Of a stretch of DNA of 64,000 bases, positions 1 through 10,003 are shown in pieces. The notes below the pieces were generated by a model. It ran no database searches, was not told the origin of the DNA, and saw nothing but the letters and a program-made list of their open reading frames with translations. The stretch spans positions 1,072,784 to 1,136,783 of the forward strand of contig NZ_JACHJQ010000003.1 of assembly GCF_014203735.1 (NCBI RefSeq), given 5' to 3'. This stretch comes from Actinophytocola algeriensis. Lineage in GTDB: Bacteria > Actinomycetota > Actinomycetes > Mycobacteriales > Pseudonocardiaceae. The translations under genes were made by a program, and so were the position numbers. Positions within the stretch are counted from its first letter, which is position 1. Every line of letters starts with the position of its first letter.

Positions 1-126
1 ACGACCACGACGCCGCCGAGTGGTTCGAGCACTCCAGAGACCACGCTGACCACCACCACGCCACCGCCGGTCACGACAACGACCGAGGTGGAGCCGCCGG
101 GCGGCAGCATTATCCCGACAAACTGA
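1..126 (+). CDS. 3' end of a Thr/Pro-rich protein (partial)
   Basis: Frame 1 is open from the window edge to a TGA at 124-126 and gives 41 residues that are almost entirely Thr, Pro, Ser and Gly. Such tails are typical of the extracytoplasmic linker or C-terminus of actinobacterial envelope proteins such as penicillin-binding proteins or membrane kinases. No catalytic domain lies inside the window, so the function cannot be assigned. Frame, stop codon and composition are seen directly; an extracytoplasmic location is inferred. Confidence 0.6.
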   Translation, partial: TTTTPPSGSSTPETTLTTTTPPPVTTTTEVEPPGGSIIPTN

Positions 127-326
127 CCCTGTGTAGCAAATCGGTCGCTCACAATGGCAACTGTTGTCCCCGAACGGCCGATCGCCGGACCCTGCGTAAG
201 CAAATAGTTTCAGGAAGGCCATCCATTCCCGGATGGTGAGACCCCTCTGTTGAACGCCCCGGGAGCACGCTTCAACCCCCTGCTCGCTCCCGGGTTCCCC
301 TGCAAGAAAACGAGGGAGCAACCCTG

Positions 327-1475
327 ATGAAACGCACGACCCTTGTGCGCATGGGCAGCACCGCACTACTCACACTGGGCCTGGCGCTGACCTTCGCCAC
401 GCCCGCCAACAGTGTGCCGGTCACATCGGACATGAGTGAGATCCAGGCGGCGCTGCAACGGGACCTCGGCCTGACCCCGCAACAGGCCGAAGTCCGGTCC
501 CAGCAGGAAAACGTGGCCTGGTCGAAGGACAAGACCCTGCGAATCGCCCTGGGCAGCGACTACGCGGGCAGCCGGTTCGACGCCAAGTCGGGCAAGCTGG
601 TGGTGGACGTCGCCGACGCGAGCCGTGTCGCCGAGGTCAAGGCCTCCGGTGCGCTGGCCCGCGTGGTCGAGCACAGCGAGGCGGAACTGAACGCCGTCGC
701 GACGAAGCTGGCACAGGGCAGTGCCGCCGTGCCGAAGTCGGTCACCGGCTGGCGAGTCGACGGGGCGTCCAACGCCGTCGTCGTCTCCGTCTACGGCAAC
801 GACGCCGCGGCCACGAGCTGGGCGAAGGGCCTCGGCGCGGACGTCAGCTTCGAGCACGTCACCGAACGGCCGCAGACGTTCTGGAACCTGATCGGCGGCC
901 AGGCGATCCGGACCAGCAGCGGCTCGCGCTGCTCGCTGGGCTTCAACGCCCGCAGCAGCAGTGCCCGGTACGTCATCACCGCCGGTCACTGCACCAACCT
1001 CGGTGGCACGTGGTCCGGCTCCGGCGGCACCATCGGCGGTGTGTCCGGTTCGTCGTTCCCCACCAACGACTACGGCCGCATCACCGTGAGCTCCAGCGCC
1101 GCGGTGCAGACGGGCCTGGTCGACCGCTACAGCTCGGGCAGTGACGTGCGCGTCACCGGTTCGAGCGCCGTGGGCACCGGCGCGGCGGTGTGCCGTTCCG
1201 GCTCCACCACCGGCTGGCACTGCGGCTCCGTCTCGTCCACCAACGCGACGGTGTGCTACCAGCAGGGCTGCGTCTACCAGACGTTCCGCACCAACGTGTG
1301 TGCGGAGCCGGGCGACTCCGGCGGTTCGCTGGTGAGCAGCCCGTCCGGCTCGACAGTCCAGGCCCAGGGCCTGACCTCGGGTGGTTCCGGCAACTGCCGT
1401 ACCGGCGGAACGACGTACTACCAGAAGATCAACGAAGCACTCAGCGCGTACGGCCTGTCGCTCGTCACAGGCTGA
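327..1475 (+). CDS. secreted S1 family serine protease (streptogrisin/alpha-lytic type)
   Basis: This 382-residue preproprotease has an N-terminal signal peptide (basic start, hydrophobic 11-24, likely cleavage after about residue 29). A pro-region of about 155 residues with the alpha-lytic prodomain character follows, and the mature chymotrypsin-fold domain begins near residue 187 (NLIGGQ). The catalytic triad is visible: His221 in TAGHC, Asp248 in NDYG and Ser331 in GDSGG. Mature-domain cysteines pair as in streptogrisins. There is no C-terminal carbohydrate-binding domain. The ATG at 327 follows a GAGGGAG ribosome site by 8 bases. The protein should be exported, self-cleaved and act as an extracellular endopeptidase. 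It is monocistronic, with a strong hairpin just after the stop. Confidence 0.95.
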   Translation: MKRTTLVRMGSTALLTLGLALTFATPANSVPVTSDMSEIQAALQRDLGLTPQQAEVRSQQENVAWSKDKTLRIALGSDYAGSRFDAKSGKLVVDVADASRVAEVKASGALARVVEHSEAELNAVATKLAQGSAAVPKSVTGWRVDGASNAVVVSVYGNDAAATSWAKGLGADVSFEHVTERPQTFWNLIGGQAIRTSSGSRCSLGFNARSSSARYVITAGHCTNLGGTWSGSGGTIGGVSGSSFPTNDYGRITVSSSAAVQTGLVDRYSSGSDVRVTGSSAVGTGAAVCRSGSTTGWHCGSVSSTNATVCYQQGCVYQTFRTNVCAEPGDSGGSLVSSPSGSTVQAQGLTSGGSGNCRTGGTTYYQKINEALSAYGLSLVTG

Positions 1476-1484
1476 CCGTGCACG

Positions 1485-1522
1485 CCAGCGGACGGGCCGA
1501 ACCCTGCCGGCCCGTCCGCTGG
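1485..1522 (+). terminator. hairpin terminator after the S1 protease gene
   Basis: A perfect 14-bp stem (CCAGCGGACGGGCC with its complement) encloses a 10-base loop, starting 10 bases after the protease stop. Only a short pyrimidine stretch (TTCTCTCC) follows, as is usual for terminators in GC-rich actinobacteria. Confidence 0.8.
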
Positions 1523-1554
1523 TTCTCTCCGGTTGTCCTCGTGCACGACCGGCC

Positions 1555-1583
1555 AATGCCCCGAAACACGCTTTCGGGGCATT
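1555..1583. terminator. second hairpin between convergent protease and thiE genes
   Basis: A perfect 12-bp stem (AATGCCCCGAAA with its complement) has a 5-base loop. It lies between two convergent genes, so it probably ends transcription arriving from the thiE side or acts in both directions. Part of the motif (a GAAAGCG-like core near GGGCA) recurs in degenerate form just downstream at about 1590-1612, so it may belong to an interspersed intergenic palindrome family. Confidence 0.6.
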
Positions 1584-1620
1584 GAGCGTCCTGAAAGCGA
1601 CTTGCAGGGCATCAGCCGCG

Positions 1621-2280
1621 TCAACCAGACGTCGCCGCCCGCAGGGCCGCCGCCAACCGGGACGCCGCCGCTCGCGGGTCCGCCGCCTCCGTGATCGCGC
1701 GGACCACCACCACCCGCGTCGCACCGGCGGCCAGCACCTCCGGCAGCCGTGCCTCGTCGATACCGCCGATCGCGAACCACGGCCTGCCCGTCCCCGTCGC
1801 GGCCGTCGTGCGCACCAGGTCCAGGCCCGGCGCGGGTCGTCCGGGCTTCGTCGGGGTCGGCCAGCACGGGCCCGTGCAGAAGTAGTCCACGCCCGCCTCG
1901 TCGGCGGCCGCCTTCGCCTGGGCCTCGTCGTGCGTGGAGCGGCCGATCACCACGTCCTCGCCGATGATCCTGCGGGCCAACGGGACCGGCAGGTCGTCCT
2001 GCCCGAGGTGCAGCACGTCCGCGCCCGCCCCGAGCGCGACGTCCGCGCGGTCGTTCACCGACAGCAGCGCCCCGTGCCGCGCGCACGCCGCCGCCAGCAC
2101 CTCGAGCGCCGCGAGCTCCTCGCGCGCCTCCAGGCCCTTCTCCCGCAGCTGGATCACGTCCACGCCGCCGGCAAGCGCCGCGTCCGCGAACTCCGCCAGG
2201 TCCGGGCGGTTCCCGGTGCACAGGTACAGCCGTGCGTCCGCCAGCCGACGCCGAATCGCGTCTCCGTCTAGTCCAGGCAC
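1621..2280 (-). CDS. thiE: thiamine phosphate synthase ThiE
   Basis: This 219-residue TIM-barrel enzyme joins HMP-pyrophosphate and the thiazole phosphate to make thiamine phosphate. Visible family marks are the VIQLREKG strand, the SVNDRAD motif, HLGQDDLP, and the phosphate-binding IGGI followed by the VVVVRAI strand near the C-terminus. The start is GTG, preceded on this strand by TATAGC and 8 bases, which suggests a leaderless transcript. It is divergent from thiO-thiS-thiG and has no riboswitch of its own. Confidence 0.95.
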   Translation of the reverse strand: MPGLDGDAIRRRLADARLYLCTGNRPDLAEFADAALAGGVDVIQLREKGLEAREELAALEVLAAACARHGALLSVNDRADVALGAGADVLHLGQDDLPVPLARRIIGEDVVIGRSTHDEAQAKAAADEAGVDYFCTGPCWPTPTKPGRPAPGLDLVRTTAATGTGRPWFAIGGIDEARLPEVLAAGATRVVVVRAITEAADPRAAASRLAAALRAATSG

Positions 2281-2288
2281 CCGTTCAC

Positions 2289-2296
2289 GCTATACG
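2289..2296. promoter_or_regulatory. overlapping candidate -10 elements of thiE and thiOSG
   Basis: The sequence GCTATACG reads TATAGC toward thiE (8 bases before its GTG) and TATACG toward thiO (15 bases before the riboswitch). No good -35 hexamer is visible on the plus strand. Two divergent promoters would therefore share nearly the same bases. This is inferred from hexamer similarity only. Confidence 0.4.
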
Positions 2297-2310
2297 GTGG
2301 AGGTGGTCCG

Positions 2311-2396
2311 CACGGGAGTCCAGAGGACTGGGCTGAGAGGGGATCTGCCGATCCCGACCGTCGAACCTGATCCGGATCATGCCGGCGCAGGGAGCG
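2311..2396 (+). promoter_or_regulatory. TPP riboswitch upstream of thiO-thiS-thiG
   Basis: The conserved TPP aptamer elements are in order: a 5' P1 segment (ACGGGAGTCC), the pyrimidine-sensing GCTGAGAGG near 2332-2340, and the pyrophosphate-sensing half GAACCTGATC near 2363-2372. ATGCCGGCGCAGGGAG then ends 11 bases before the thiO start. The AGGGAG at its 3' end is also the only good ribosome site for thiO. Ligand binding would therefore hide the Shine-Dalgarno, which is translational control. Confidence 0.93.
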
Positions 2397-2406
2397 TGAG
2401 TGTGCT

Positions 2407-3486
2407 GTGAGTCACAATGTGGTCGTCGTGGGCGGTGGCGTCATCGGTCTGTCCATCGCGTGGCGGCTGGCGTCCGGACACGACGTGACGGTCGTCGACC
2501 CCACACCCGCCCGCGGCGCGTCGTGGGTCGCGGGCGGCATGCTCGCGCCGGTCACCGAGGCGTGGCCCGGTGAGGAGGAACTGCTCGACATCGGCGCCGC
2601 CTCCCTCGCGGCGTGGCCGGGGTTCGCCGCCGACCTGGGCATCGACCTGTACACCGAGGGCACGGTCGTCGCCGGGTTCGACGCCGCCGACGCCGCGCAG
2701 CTCGACATCGTCGCCGACTACCTCGCGCGACAGGGCAGAACCGTCGACCGGCTCACCGGCCGCGAGCTGCGCCGCGTCGAGCCGACCATCGGCCCCAGTG
2801 TCCGAAGCGGACTCCGCGTGCCGGGTGACCTCGCCGTCGACAACCGGGAACTGTTGCGGCGCCTGACTTCCAGCGCGGCCGAGGCCGGGGTGGAGTTCCT
2901 CCGTGAACCGGTGCGGGCGGTGCGGTCCGGTGCGGTCGAACTCGCCGGGTCGACGCTGCGCTGCGACACCGCGGTCATCGCCGCGGGCGCGTGGAGCAGC
3001 GGGTTGCACCCGGCGCTCGCGTCGGCGGTGCGGCCGGTCAAGGGCGAGATCCTGCGCCTGCGCGCACGGGCGGGCACGCTGCCACCACCCCGGCACACCG
3101 TGCGCGCGTTCGTCGAGTCCAGGCCCATCTACCTGGTGCCGAGGGCGGACGGCGAACTCGTGCTCGGCGCGACGCAGTACGAGGCGGGCTTCGACACCGC
3201 GGTCACCGCGGGCGGAGTGCGTGACCTGCTCGTCTACGGGGAACGCGTGCTGCCCGCCATCGCAGAGTACGAGCTGACGGAGACCGCGGCGGGACTGCGT
3301 GCCGGCAGCAGGGACAACCTCCCGCTGGTCGGCAGGCTCGAACCGGGGGTGCTGGTCGCGGCGGGACACCACCGCAACGGCCTGCTGCTGGCCCCGATCA
3401 CGGCGGACGCGATCCGCGCCATGGCCGCGGGCGCGGAGCCGCCCGCGGAGATCAAGGCCGCGGACCCCGCCCGACTGGAGAGGTGA
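2407..3486 (+). CDS. thiO: glycine oxidase ThiO
   Basis: This 359-residue FAD-dependent amine oxidase turns glycine into dehydroglycine (iminoglycine) for thiazole assembly in aerobes. The N-terminus carries the dinucleotide fold VVVVGGGVIGLS, then the RGASWVAGGM segment. The C-terminus has the DAO-family GLRAGSRDNLPLVG and GHHRNGLLLAP motifs. The GTG at 2407 is chosen because an upstream in-register GTG is not open and the riboswitch AGGGAG lies 12 bases away. It is the first gene of thiO-thiS-thiG, and thiS begins 4 bases after its stop. Confidence 0.95.
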   Translation: MSHNVVVVGGGVIGLSIAWRLASGHDVTVVDPTPARGASWVAGGMLAPVTEAWPGEEELLDIGAASLAAWPGFAADLGIDLYTEGTVVAGFDAADAAQLDIVADYLARQGRTVDRLTGRELRRVEPTIGPSVRSGLRVPGDLAVDNRELLRRLTSSAAEAGVEFLREPVRAVRSGAVELAGSTLRCDTAVIAAGAWSSGLHPALASAVRPVKGEILRLRARAGTLPPPRHTVRAFVESRPIYLVPRADGELVLGATQYEAGFDTAVTAGGVRDLLVYGERVLPAIAEYELTETAAGLRAGSRDNLPLVGRLEPGVLVAAGHHRNGLLLAPITADAIRAMAAGAEPPAEIKAADPARLER

Positions 3487-3490
3487 GCAG

Positions 3491-4448
<958 letters not shown>

Positions 4449-4466
4449 GGTGTGCGTTCCGGCCGG

Positions 4467-5083
4467 TCAGCGGCCCGGACGGCAACGTCGGGTGCGCAGT
4501 TCGTCTTCCAGGCGGGTCAGTTGGGCGCGTAGCGCGGTCAGTTCCGTCAGCACCGCCTTGTCCGTGCGTTCTTCCTTCGCTGCCTGGGCTTCCACCATCT
4601 GGCGTTCCGCCGCGTTGACGATCACCGCGATCAGCAGGTTCAGCACGATGAAGCCGGTCAGCACGATGTAGCCAACGAAGAACAGCCAGCCCAGCGGCCG
4701 GACCGCGATGATCCGGTCCGCGACCTCCGGCCAGCCCTGCGTCATCACCTTGAACATCGTCGGTGACGACGAGCCAAGGTGCCCGAACTCGTCCGGTGCG
4801 ATCGCGCCGAACATCTGTACCGCCGCGATCGACGACGTGTACAGCACCAGCATCAGCAGCAGGAGGATGGACACGATCCCGGACAGGGCGCTGAACAGCG
4901 AGTTCACCACCTGCCGCATCGACGGGACCGCCGACACCAGCCGCAGTGCGCGCAACACCGACAGCGGACCCACCGCCGGGATCAGCGCGACGCCGACCTC
5001 CAGCAGGTCGAAGATGCTCCACGCACGATCACCAGCCGCTGGAAGCCCTTGTGCTCGACCAGAGTCCTCGCGCGTGCCCTCAT
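4467..5083 (-). pseudogene. decayed paralogue of the adjacent voltage-gated cation channel
   Basis: Translation would start at an ATG (5083) that overlaps the stop of the intact channel gene as ATGA. The first 20 residues (RARTLVEHKGFQRLVIV) match the intact protein. The sequence then jumps from the start of S1 to S3 (WSIFDLLEV), with about 60 residues missing and a frameshift near 5035. After the shift, frame 4973-4467 resumes S3-S6 and the acidic coiled tail. S4 has lost one charged repeat. The filter reads MTQGWPE where the intact copy has MTGEAWPD, so the selectivity Glu is gone. An internal GTG at 4973 could yield a 168-residue S4-S6 fragment, but function is doubtful. Confidence 0.75.
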
Positions 5084-5892
5084 GTCCGCTCCCGCTGCTG
5101 CTCCCGCAGCTCCGCGATCTCCCGCCGCAACGCCCTGACCTCCTCCAGGATCAGCGCGTCCGACGCCGCCTGGTCGGCCGCGTGCTGCTCCTCCGCCTCG
5201 ACGAGGTCGTTCGTCACCGTCTTCTCCATCCCGCTCACGATCACCGCGATGAACAGGTTCAGCACCGCGAAGCTGGAGATCAGGATGTAGATCACGAAGA
5301 AGATCCACGCGAACGGCGCCGCCGCCATCACCTCGCGTGCGATGTCCGGCCACGCCTCGCCGGTCATCGTCTGGAACAGGGTGAACAGCGTGGTGCCCAG
5401 GTCGCCGAAGTACTGCGGCGAGATCGCGCCGAACAGCTTCGTGGCCATCACCGCGGCCACGTAGATGATCAGCCCGAGCAGCGCGCCGATCGACGCCATC
5501 CCCGGCACCGCGGCGAGCAGGCCCGACACCACGCGCCGCATCGCGGGCACCGCGGAGATCAGCCGCAGCGCGCGCAGGATCCGCAGCGCCCGCAGCACCG
5601 AGAACGGCCCGGACGTGGGGATCACCGAGATCGCGACGATCACGAAGTCGAACACGTTCCACGGGTCGCGGAAGAACCGCCAGCCGTGCGCGTAGAGCCG
5701 CAGCACCAGTTCCAGCACGAAGATGCCGAGGATCACGTGGTCGACGGCGTGCAGCAGGCCGCCGAACCCGGACATCACCGACCGCGAGGTCTCCAGGCCG
5801 AGTGTGACCGCGTTCACGACGATCACCCAGATGATGAACTGCTGGAAGCGTTTGTGCTCGACAAGAGCGCGTACGCGGTCCCGGGGATTCAC
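5080..5892 (-). CDS. bacterial voltage-gated (NaChBac-like) cation channel
   Basis: This 270-residue six-transmembrane ion transport protein has S1-S2 in about residues 15-80, S3 at WNVFDFVIVAISV, and S4 with an Arg every third residue (VLRALRILRALRLISAVPAMRR). The pore helix and filter read TMTGEAWPD, S6 is ILISSFAVLNLFIAVIV, and a Glu-rich coiled coil forms the C-terminus. The filter T-G-E-A-W resembles T-L-E-S-W of bacterial Nav channels, so Na+ selectivity is plausible but unproven. I chose GTG 5892, which follows the thiD stop by one base (TGACGTG) and places S1 correctly. A longer ATG start at 5955 would overlap thiD. It is translationally linked to the decayed paralogue downstream. Confidence 0.85.
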   Translation of the reverse strand: MNPRDRVRALVEHKRFQQFIIWVIVVNAVTLGLETSRSVMSGFGGLLHAVDHVILGIFVLELVLRLYAHGWRFFRDPWNVFDFVIVAISVIPTSGPFSVLRALRILRALRLISAVPAMRRVVSGLLAAVPGMASIGALLGLIIYVAAVMATKLFGAISPQYFGDLGTTLFTLFQTMTGEAWPDIAREVMAAAPFAWIFFVIYILISSFAVLNLFIAVIVSGMEKTVTNDLVEAEEQHAADQAASDALILEEVRALRREIAELREQQRERT

Positions 5893-5893
5893 G

Positions 5894-6739
5894 TCAAGAG
5901 AGACTAAACGCCCCGTCGTCGGGCAGTCGCCAGAACGCCGACACTGGACCCACACCGCTACCCAGTGGATACGCGTGCTTCACCGCGTTGGTCACGAACC
6001 ACTTGCCGAACCGCACCGCGTCCGGCACCGCCATGCCGCGGGCGAGCGCGGAGGCGATCGACGACGCCATCGTGTCGCCGCCGCCGTGCGTGTGGATCGT
6101 GTCGATCCTGGTCGCGGGCAGTTCGAGGAACGTCTCGCCGTCATACAGCACGTCCACGCACTCCGGGTCGTCGTGCATGTGGCCGCCCTTGACGAGTGCC
6201 CACTGTGGACCGAGCGCGTGCAGCGCCTTCGCCGCCTCGCGGGCGTCGGCGTGCGTGCGGACGTCGTGGCCGATCAGCAGCCGCACCTCGTCGAGGTTGG
6301 GTGTGACGAGCGTCGCACGGGGGAAGAGTTCGGTGCGCAGCGCGGACATCGCGTCGTCGCGTAGCAGCGGGTCGCCGTGCATCGACGCCGCCACCGGGTC
6401 CACGACGAACGGGATCCGGCCGTCCCGTCCGATGTGGACCCGGTCGCACGCCTTCGCCACCGCCGCGATGATCTCGGCGGTGGCGAGCATCCCGGTCTTC
6501 GCCGCCAGCACGCCGATGTCGTCGGCGACCGTCTCGATCTGGGCCGCGACGACCTCGGGCGGGATCACCGAGACACCGGTGACCCCGAGCGAGTTCTGCA
6601 CGGTGACCGCGGTGACCGCGGTCATGCCGTGCACTCCGCACGCGAAGAACGTGCGGAGGTCGGCCTGCAACCCCGCACCACCGCCGGAGTCGGAACCGGC
6701 GATGGTGAGGACGCGGGGTGGGGTGGCGTTCTGTGTCAT
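5894..6739 (-). CDS. thiD: hydroxymethylpyrimidine/phosphomethylpyrimidine kinase ThiD
   Basis: This 281-residue ribokinase-fold enzyme phosphorylates HMP to HMP-P and then HMP-PP for ThiE. The N-terminus has TIAGSDSGGGAGLQADL, the middle has VTPNLDEVRLL, and the ATP-site HTHGGGDTMASSIAS lies near residue 210. ATG 6739 is chosen because GGAG sits 8 bases upstream; an in-frame TTG at 6754 has none. That ribosome site and the start codon lie inside the second copy of a 31-bp direct duplication that separates thiD from thiC. It follows thiC on the same strand, so it should share the thiC riboswitch. Confidence 0.95.
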   Translation of the reverse strand: MTQNATPPRVLTIAGSDSGGGAGLQADLRTFFACGVHGMTAVTAVTVQNSLGVTGVSVIPPEVVAAQIETVADDIGVLAAKTGMLATAEIIAAVAKACDRVHIGRDGRIPFVVDPVAASMHGDPLLRDDAMSALRTELFPRATLVTPNLDEVRLLIGHDVRTHADAREAAKALHALGPQWALVKGGHMHDDPECVDVLYDGETFLELPATRIDTIHTHGGGDTMASSIASALARGMAVPDAVRFGKWFVTNAVKHAYPLGSGVGPVSAFWRLPDDGAFSLS

Positions 6740-6792
6740 CGGTGCGCTCCGCAAGCTCCGCTCATGTCATCCGTGCGCTTCGCGAGCTCCGC

Positions 6793-6795
<3 letters not shown>
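6734..6795 (-). repeat. two 31-bp direct repeats carrying thiC stop, SD and thiD start
   Basis: Read along the thi mRNA, unit A (6795-6765) and unit B (6764-6734) each run TGA, GCGGAGCT-GCG-AGCGCAC, then GATGACA, with only 3 differences in 31 bases. Unit A begins with the thiC stop and ends with a decoy ATG-ACA followed at once by TGA. Unit B supplies the working GGAG and the real ATG-ACA of thiD. The core GCGGAGCTTGCGGAGCG is the same as in the 31-bp tandem array at 15.8 kb. Confidence 0.85.
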
Positions 6796-8563
<1,768 letters not shown>

Positions 8564-8593
8564 GTTGATTGAATTGTGGTGACTCTGAGCACG

Positions 8594-8623
8594 ACCATAA
8601 CCAGCTGTTCGGGGCACTGCCAA
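8594..8623 (-). promoter_or_regulatory. candidate vegetative promoter of thiC-thiD
   Basis: On the minus strand a -35 TTGGCA (8623-8618) and a -10 TATGGT (8599-8594) are separated by 18 bases. The -10 lies about 30 bases before the start of the TPP aptamer. Assignment rests on hexamer match and position only. Confidence 0.5.
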
Positions 8624-8658
8624 GGGCGAGATCCGCGCGACGGCGATAACGTGCAGGC

Positions 8659-9255
8659 GTGTACGCGCACCCGGCGCCGGCAAAACCCTGCGCGACCTGC
8701 GGAGACCTGACGGGCCGCTGCTACCCGTCATGCCCGGGTTGCGCGAGCGCCGTCGACGGCCCGTGGCTGTCCGCGTGGACCCTGTTGCCGGACCCGGACC
8801 CCGAACAGGTGGCCGACGCGCCCTCTGGTGACTACCCGTGGACATGCGTCGACTGGGCACTTCGGAAGCTGCGCTGCCAGGGCTGCGGCGGTGAGCTGGC
8901 CGCGGGCGCTCCGGACTGCGTCGGCTGCGCTGCGGCGTCGTCAGCCCGCTGGGAGCTGGCGACGTCGACCCCGCACGAGCACGTACTGCGCACGGCGGTG
9001 GTGGCGCTGCGGGCACCGACGTGGCACCGGCAGGCGGTGGTGTCGACATGGCGGCTCCTGTTGCCGTTCGTGGTGGCGGGCGCGGTGCCATCGGTCGCCG
9101 AGTTGCGCGAGGTCAGAACACAGGTGCTGGCGGGCAGGTATGCGGAACTGGCGGGGCTGGAGACGTTGCCGCTGGAGGTGCCGCTGCTGCCGTGGCGTCG
9201 CTCAACGGTCCAGGGCGAGCTTCACCCCGAGCCCGATCAGCACGGCACCGGATAA
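8659..9255 (+). CDS. Cys-rich zinc-ribbon-like hypothetical protein
   Basis: This 198-residue protein begins with GTG and has no recognised enzyme domain. Four CxxC pairs suggest metal-binding ribbons: C11-C14 and C25-C28 near the N-terminus, and C73-C76 and C88-C91 in the middle. The rest is a predicted helical region rich in Ala, Val and Leu. It is divergent from thiC and overlaps the convergent lysE gene by 54 bases. It could be a scaffold or regulatory protein; no function can be given. Coding potential is supported by length, codon bias and regular Cys spacing. Confidence 0.6.
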   Translation: MYAHPAPAKPCATCGDLTGRCYPSCPGCASAVDGPWLSAWTLLPDPDPEQVADAPSGDYPWTCVDWALRKLRCQGCGGELAAGAPDCVGCAAASSARWELATSTPHEHVLRTAVVALRAPTWHRQAVVSTWRLLLPFVVAGAVPSVAELREVRTQVLAGRYAELAGLETLPLEVPLLPWRRSTVQGELHPEPDQHGTG

Positions 9256-9789
9256 CCGCTCGATCGCGGCCCGATGCCGTTGCAGCCACCCGACCGCGGC
9301 GGTGATCACGGTGGCGATCACGAGGTACCAGAGCGTGTCGATCACGACCCAGAGCACGGCGAGCGTGATCAGTGCCCACCGCCCGGCACCGGGAGAGACG
9401 AACTGCGGCAGGAACGAGATCGCGAACACGGCGAGCTTCGGGTTGGCGAGGTTGACCAGCAGGCCCGCGCGGAAGCCGCCGGTTGCCGGGGTGTCGGTCT
9501 CGCGGTGCTTCCCGAACAGGGCTCTGGCCCCGAACCACAGGAGGACGACGACCCCGGCGACCCGGAGTACCTGGTAGGCGACCTCGGACGCGACGAGCAG
9601 CACCGACAGCCCGAGCCCGGCGGCGAGCGCCCAGAAGGCGACCCCGGTCTCGAGCCCGGCGACGGTCACGAACGCGGCCCGCCGGCCACCGCGCACGGAC
9701 TGCTTGACGAGCATGGCGGTCCCGACGCCCGGCACGATCGCGAGCAGGAACGAGGCGAGGAGGAAGGCGAGCAGTCCGGTGGTGGTCAT
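9202..9789 (-). CDS. LysE/RhtB family amino-acid exporter
   Basis: This 195-residue membrane protein has about six hydrophobic segments. The N-terminal helix carries the LysE signature (FLLAIVPGVGTAMLVKQS, where the family has PGP) and is followed by the VAGLETGVAFW helix and the VNLANPKLAVFAISFLPQF motif typical of RhtB transporters. It should export an amino acid or derivative; the substrate is unknown. ATG 9789 is the natural start. It overlaps the convergent Cys-rich gene at its 3' end, and two DnaA-box-like sites lie 50-80 bases upstream of its start. Confidence 0.9.
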   Translation of the reverse strand: MTTTGLLAFLLASFLLAIVPGVGTAMLVKQSVRGGRRAAFVTVAGLETGVAFWALAAGLGLSVLLVASEVAYQVLRVAGVVVLLWFGARALFGKHRETDTPATGGFRAGLLVNLANPKLAVFAISFLPQFVSPGAGRWALITLAVLWVVIDTLWYLVIATVITAAVGWLQRHRAAIERLSGAVLIGLGVKLALDR

Positions 9790-9839
9790 GGCGACATCGT
9801 GCGCCCGCCCACCGACACCGCCAACCGATTTGGGGGGAG

Positions 9840-9868
9840 TTGTCCACAGCAGGGTGGGTTGTCCACAG
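9840..9868. promoter_or_regulatory. pair of DnaA-box-like sites
   Basis: Two identical TTGTCCACAG decamers at 9840-9849 and 9859-9868 lie in the same orientation, 19 bases apart start to start. TTGTCCACA is the preferred DnaA box in GC-rich actinobacteria. They sit in the 214-bp gap upstream of lysE (minus) and downstream of the htrA-like gene. They could mark DnaA-dependent regulation or titration. There is no AT-rich unwinding element or replication gene, so this is not an origin. Confidence 0.5.
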
Positions 9869-10003
9869 TTCGCCCCAGGGGCCTTGAAATCTGAACCCCA
9901 ACTGGTAGACTGGCAAGGCGGGACGCCCCCGGGACAGGGTGGGGGGTGCGTTCCGGCGCGCGTCGCCTTTCATGAGTGTGTCGCGCTGTTGCCGGCGTTC
10001 CGG

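Noticed and set aside
4467..4973. Genuine two-gene heteromeric channel
   Set aside because: The second copy lacks S1-S2 and the filter Glu and has a frameshift, so a working subunit is unlikely.
9840..9868. Replication origin
   Set aside because: Only two DnaA boxes, no AT-rich element, and no dnaA, dnaN or plasmid rep gene.
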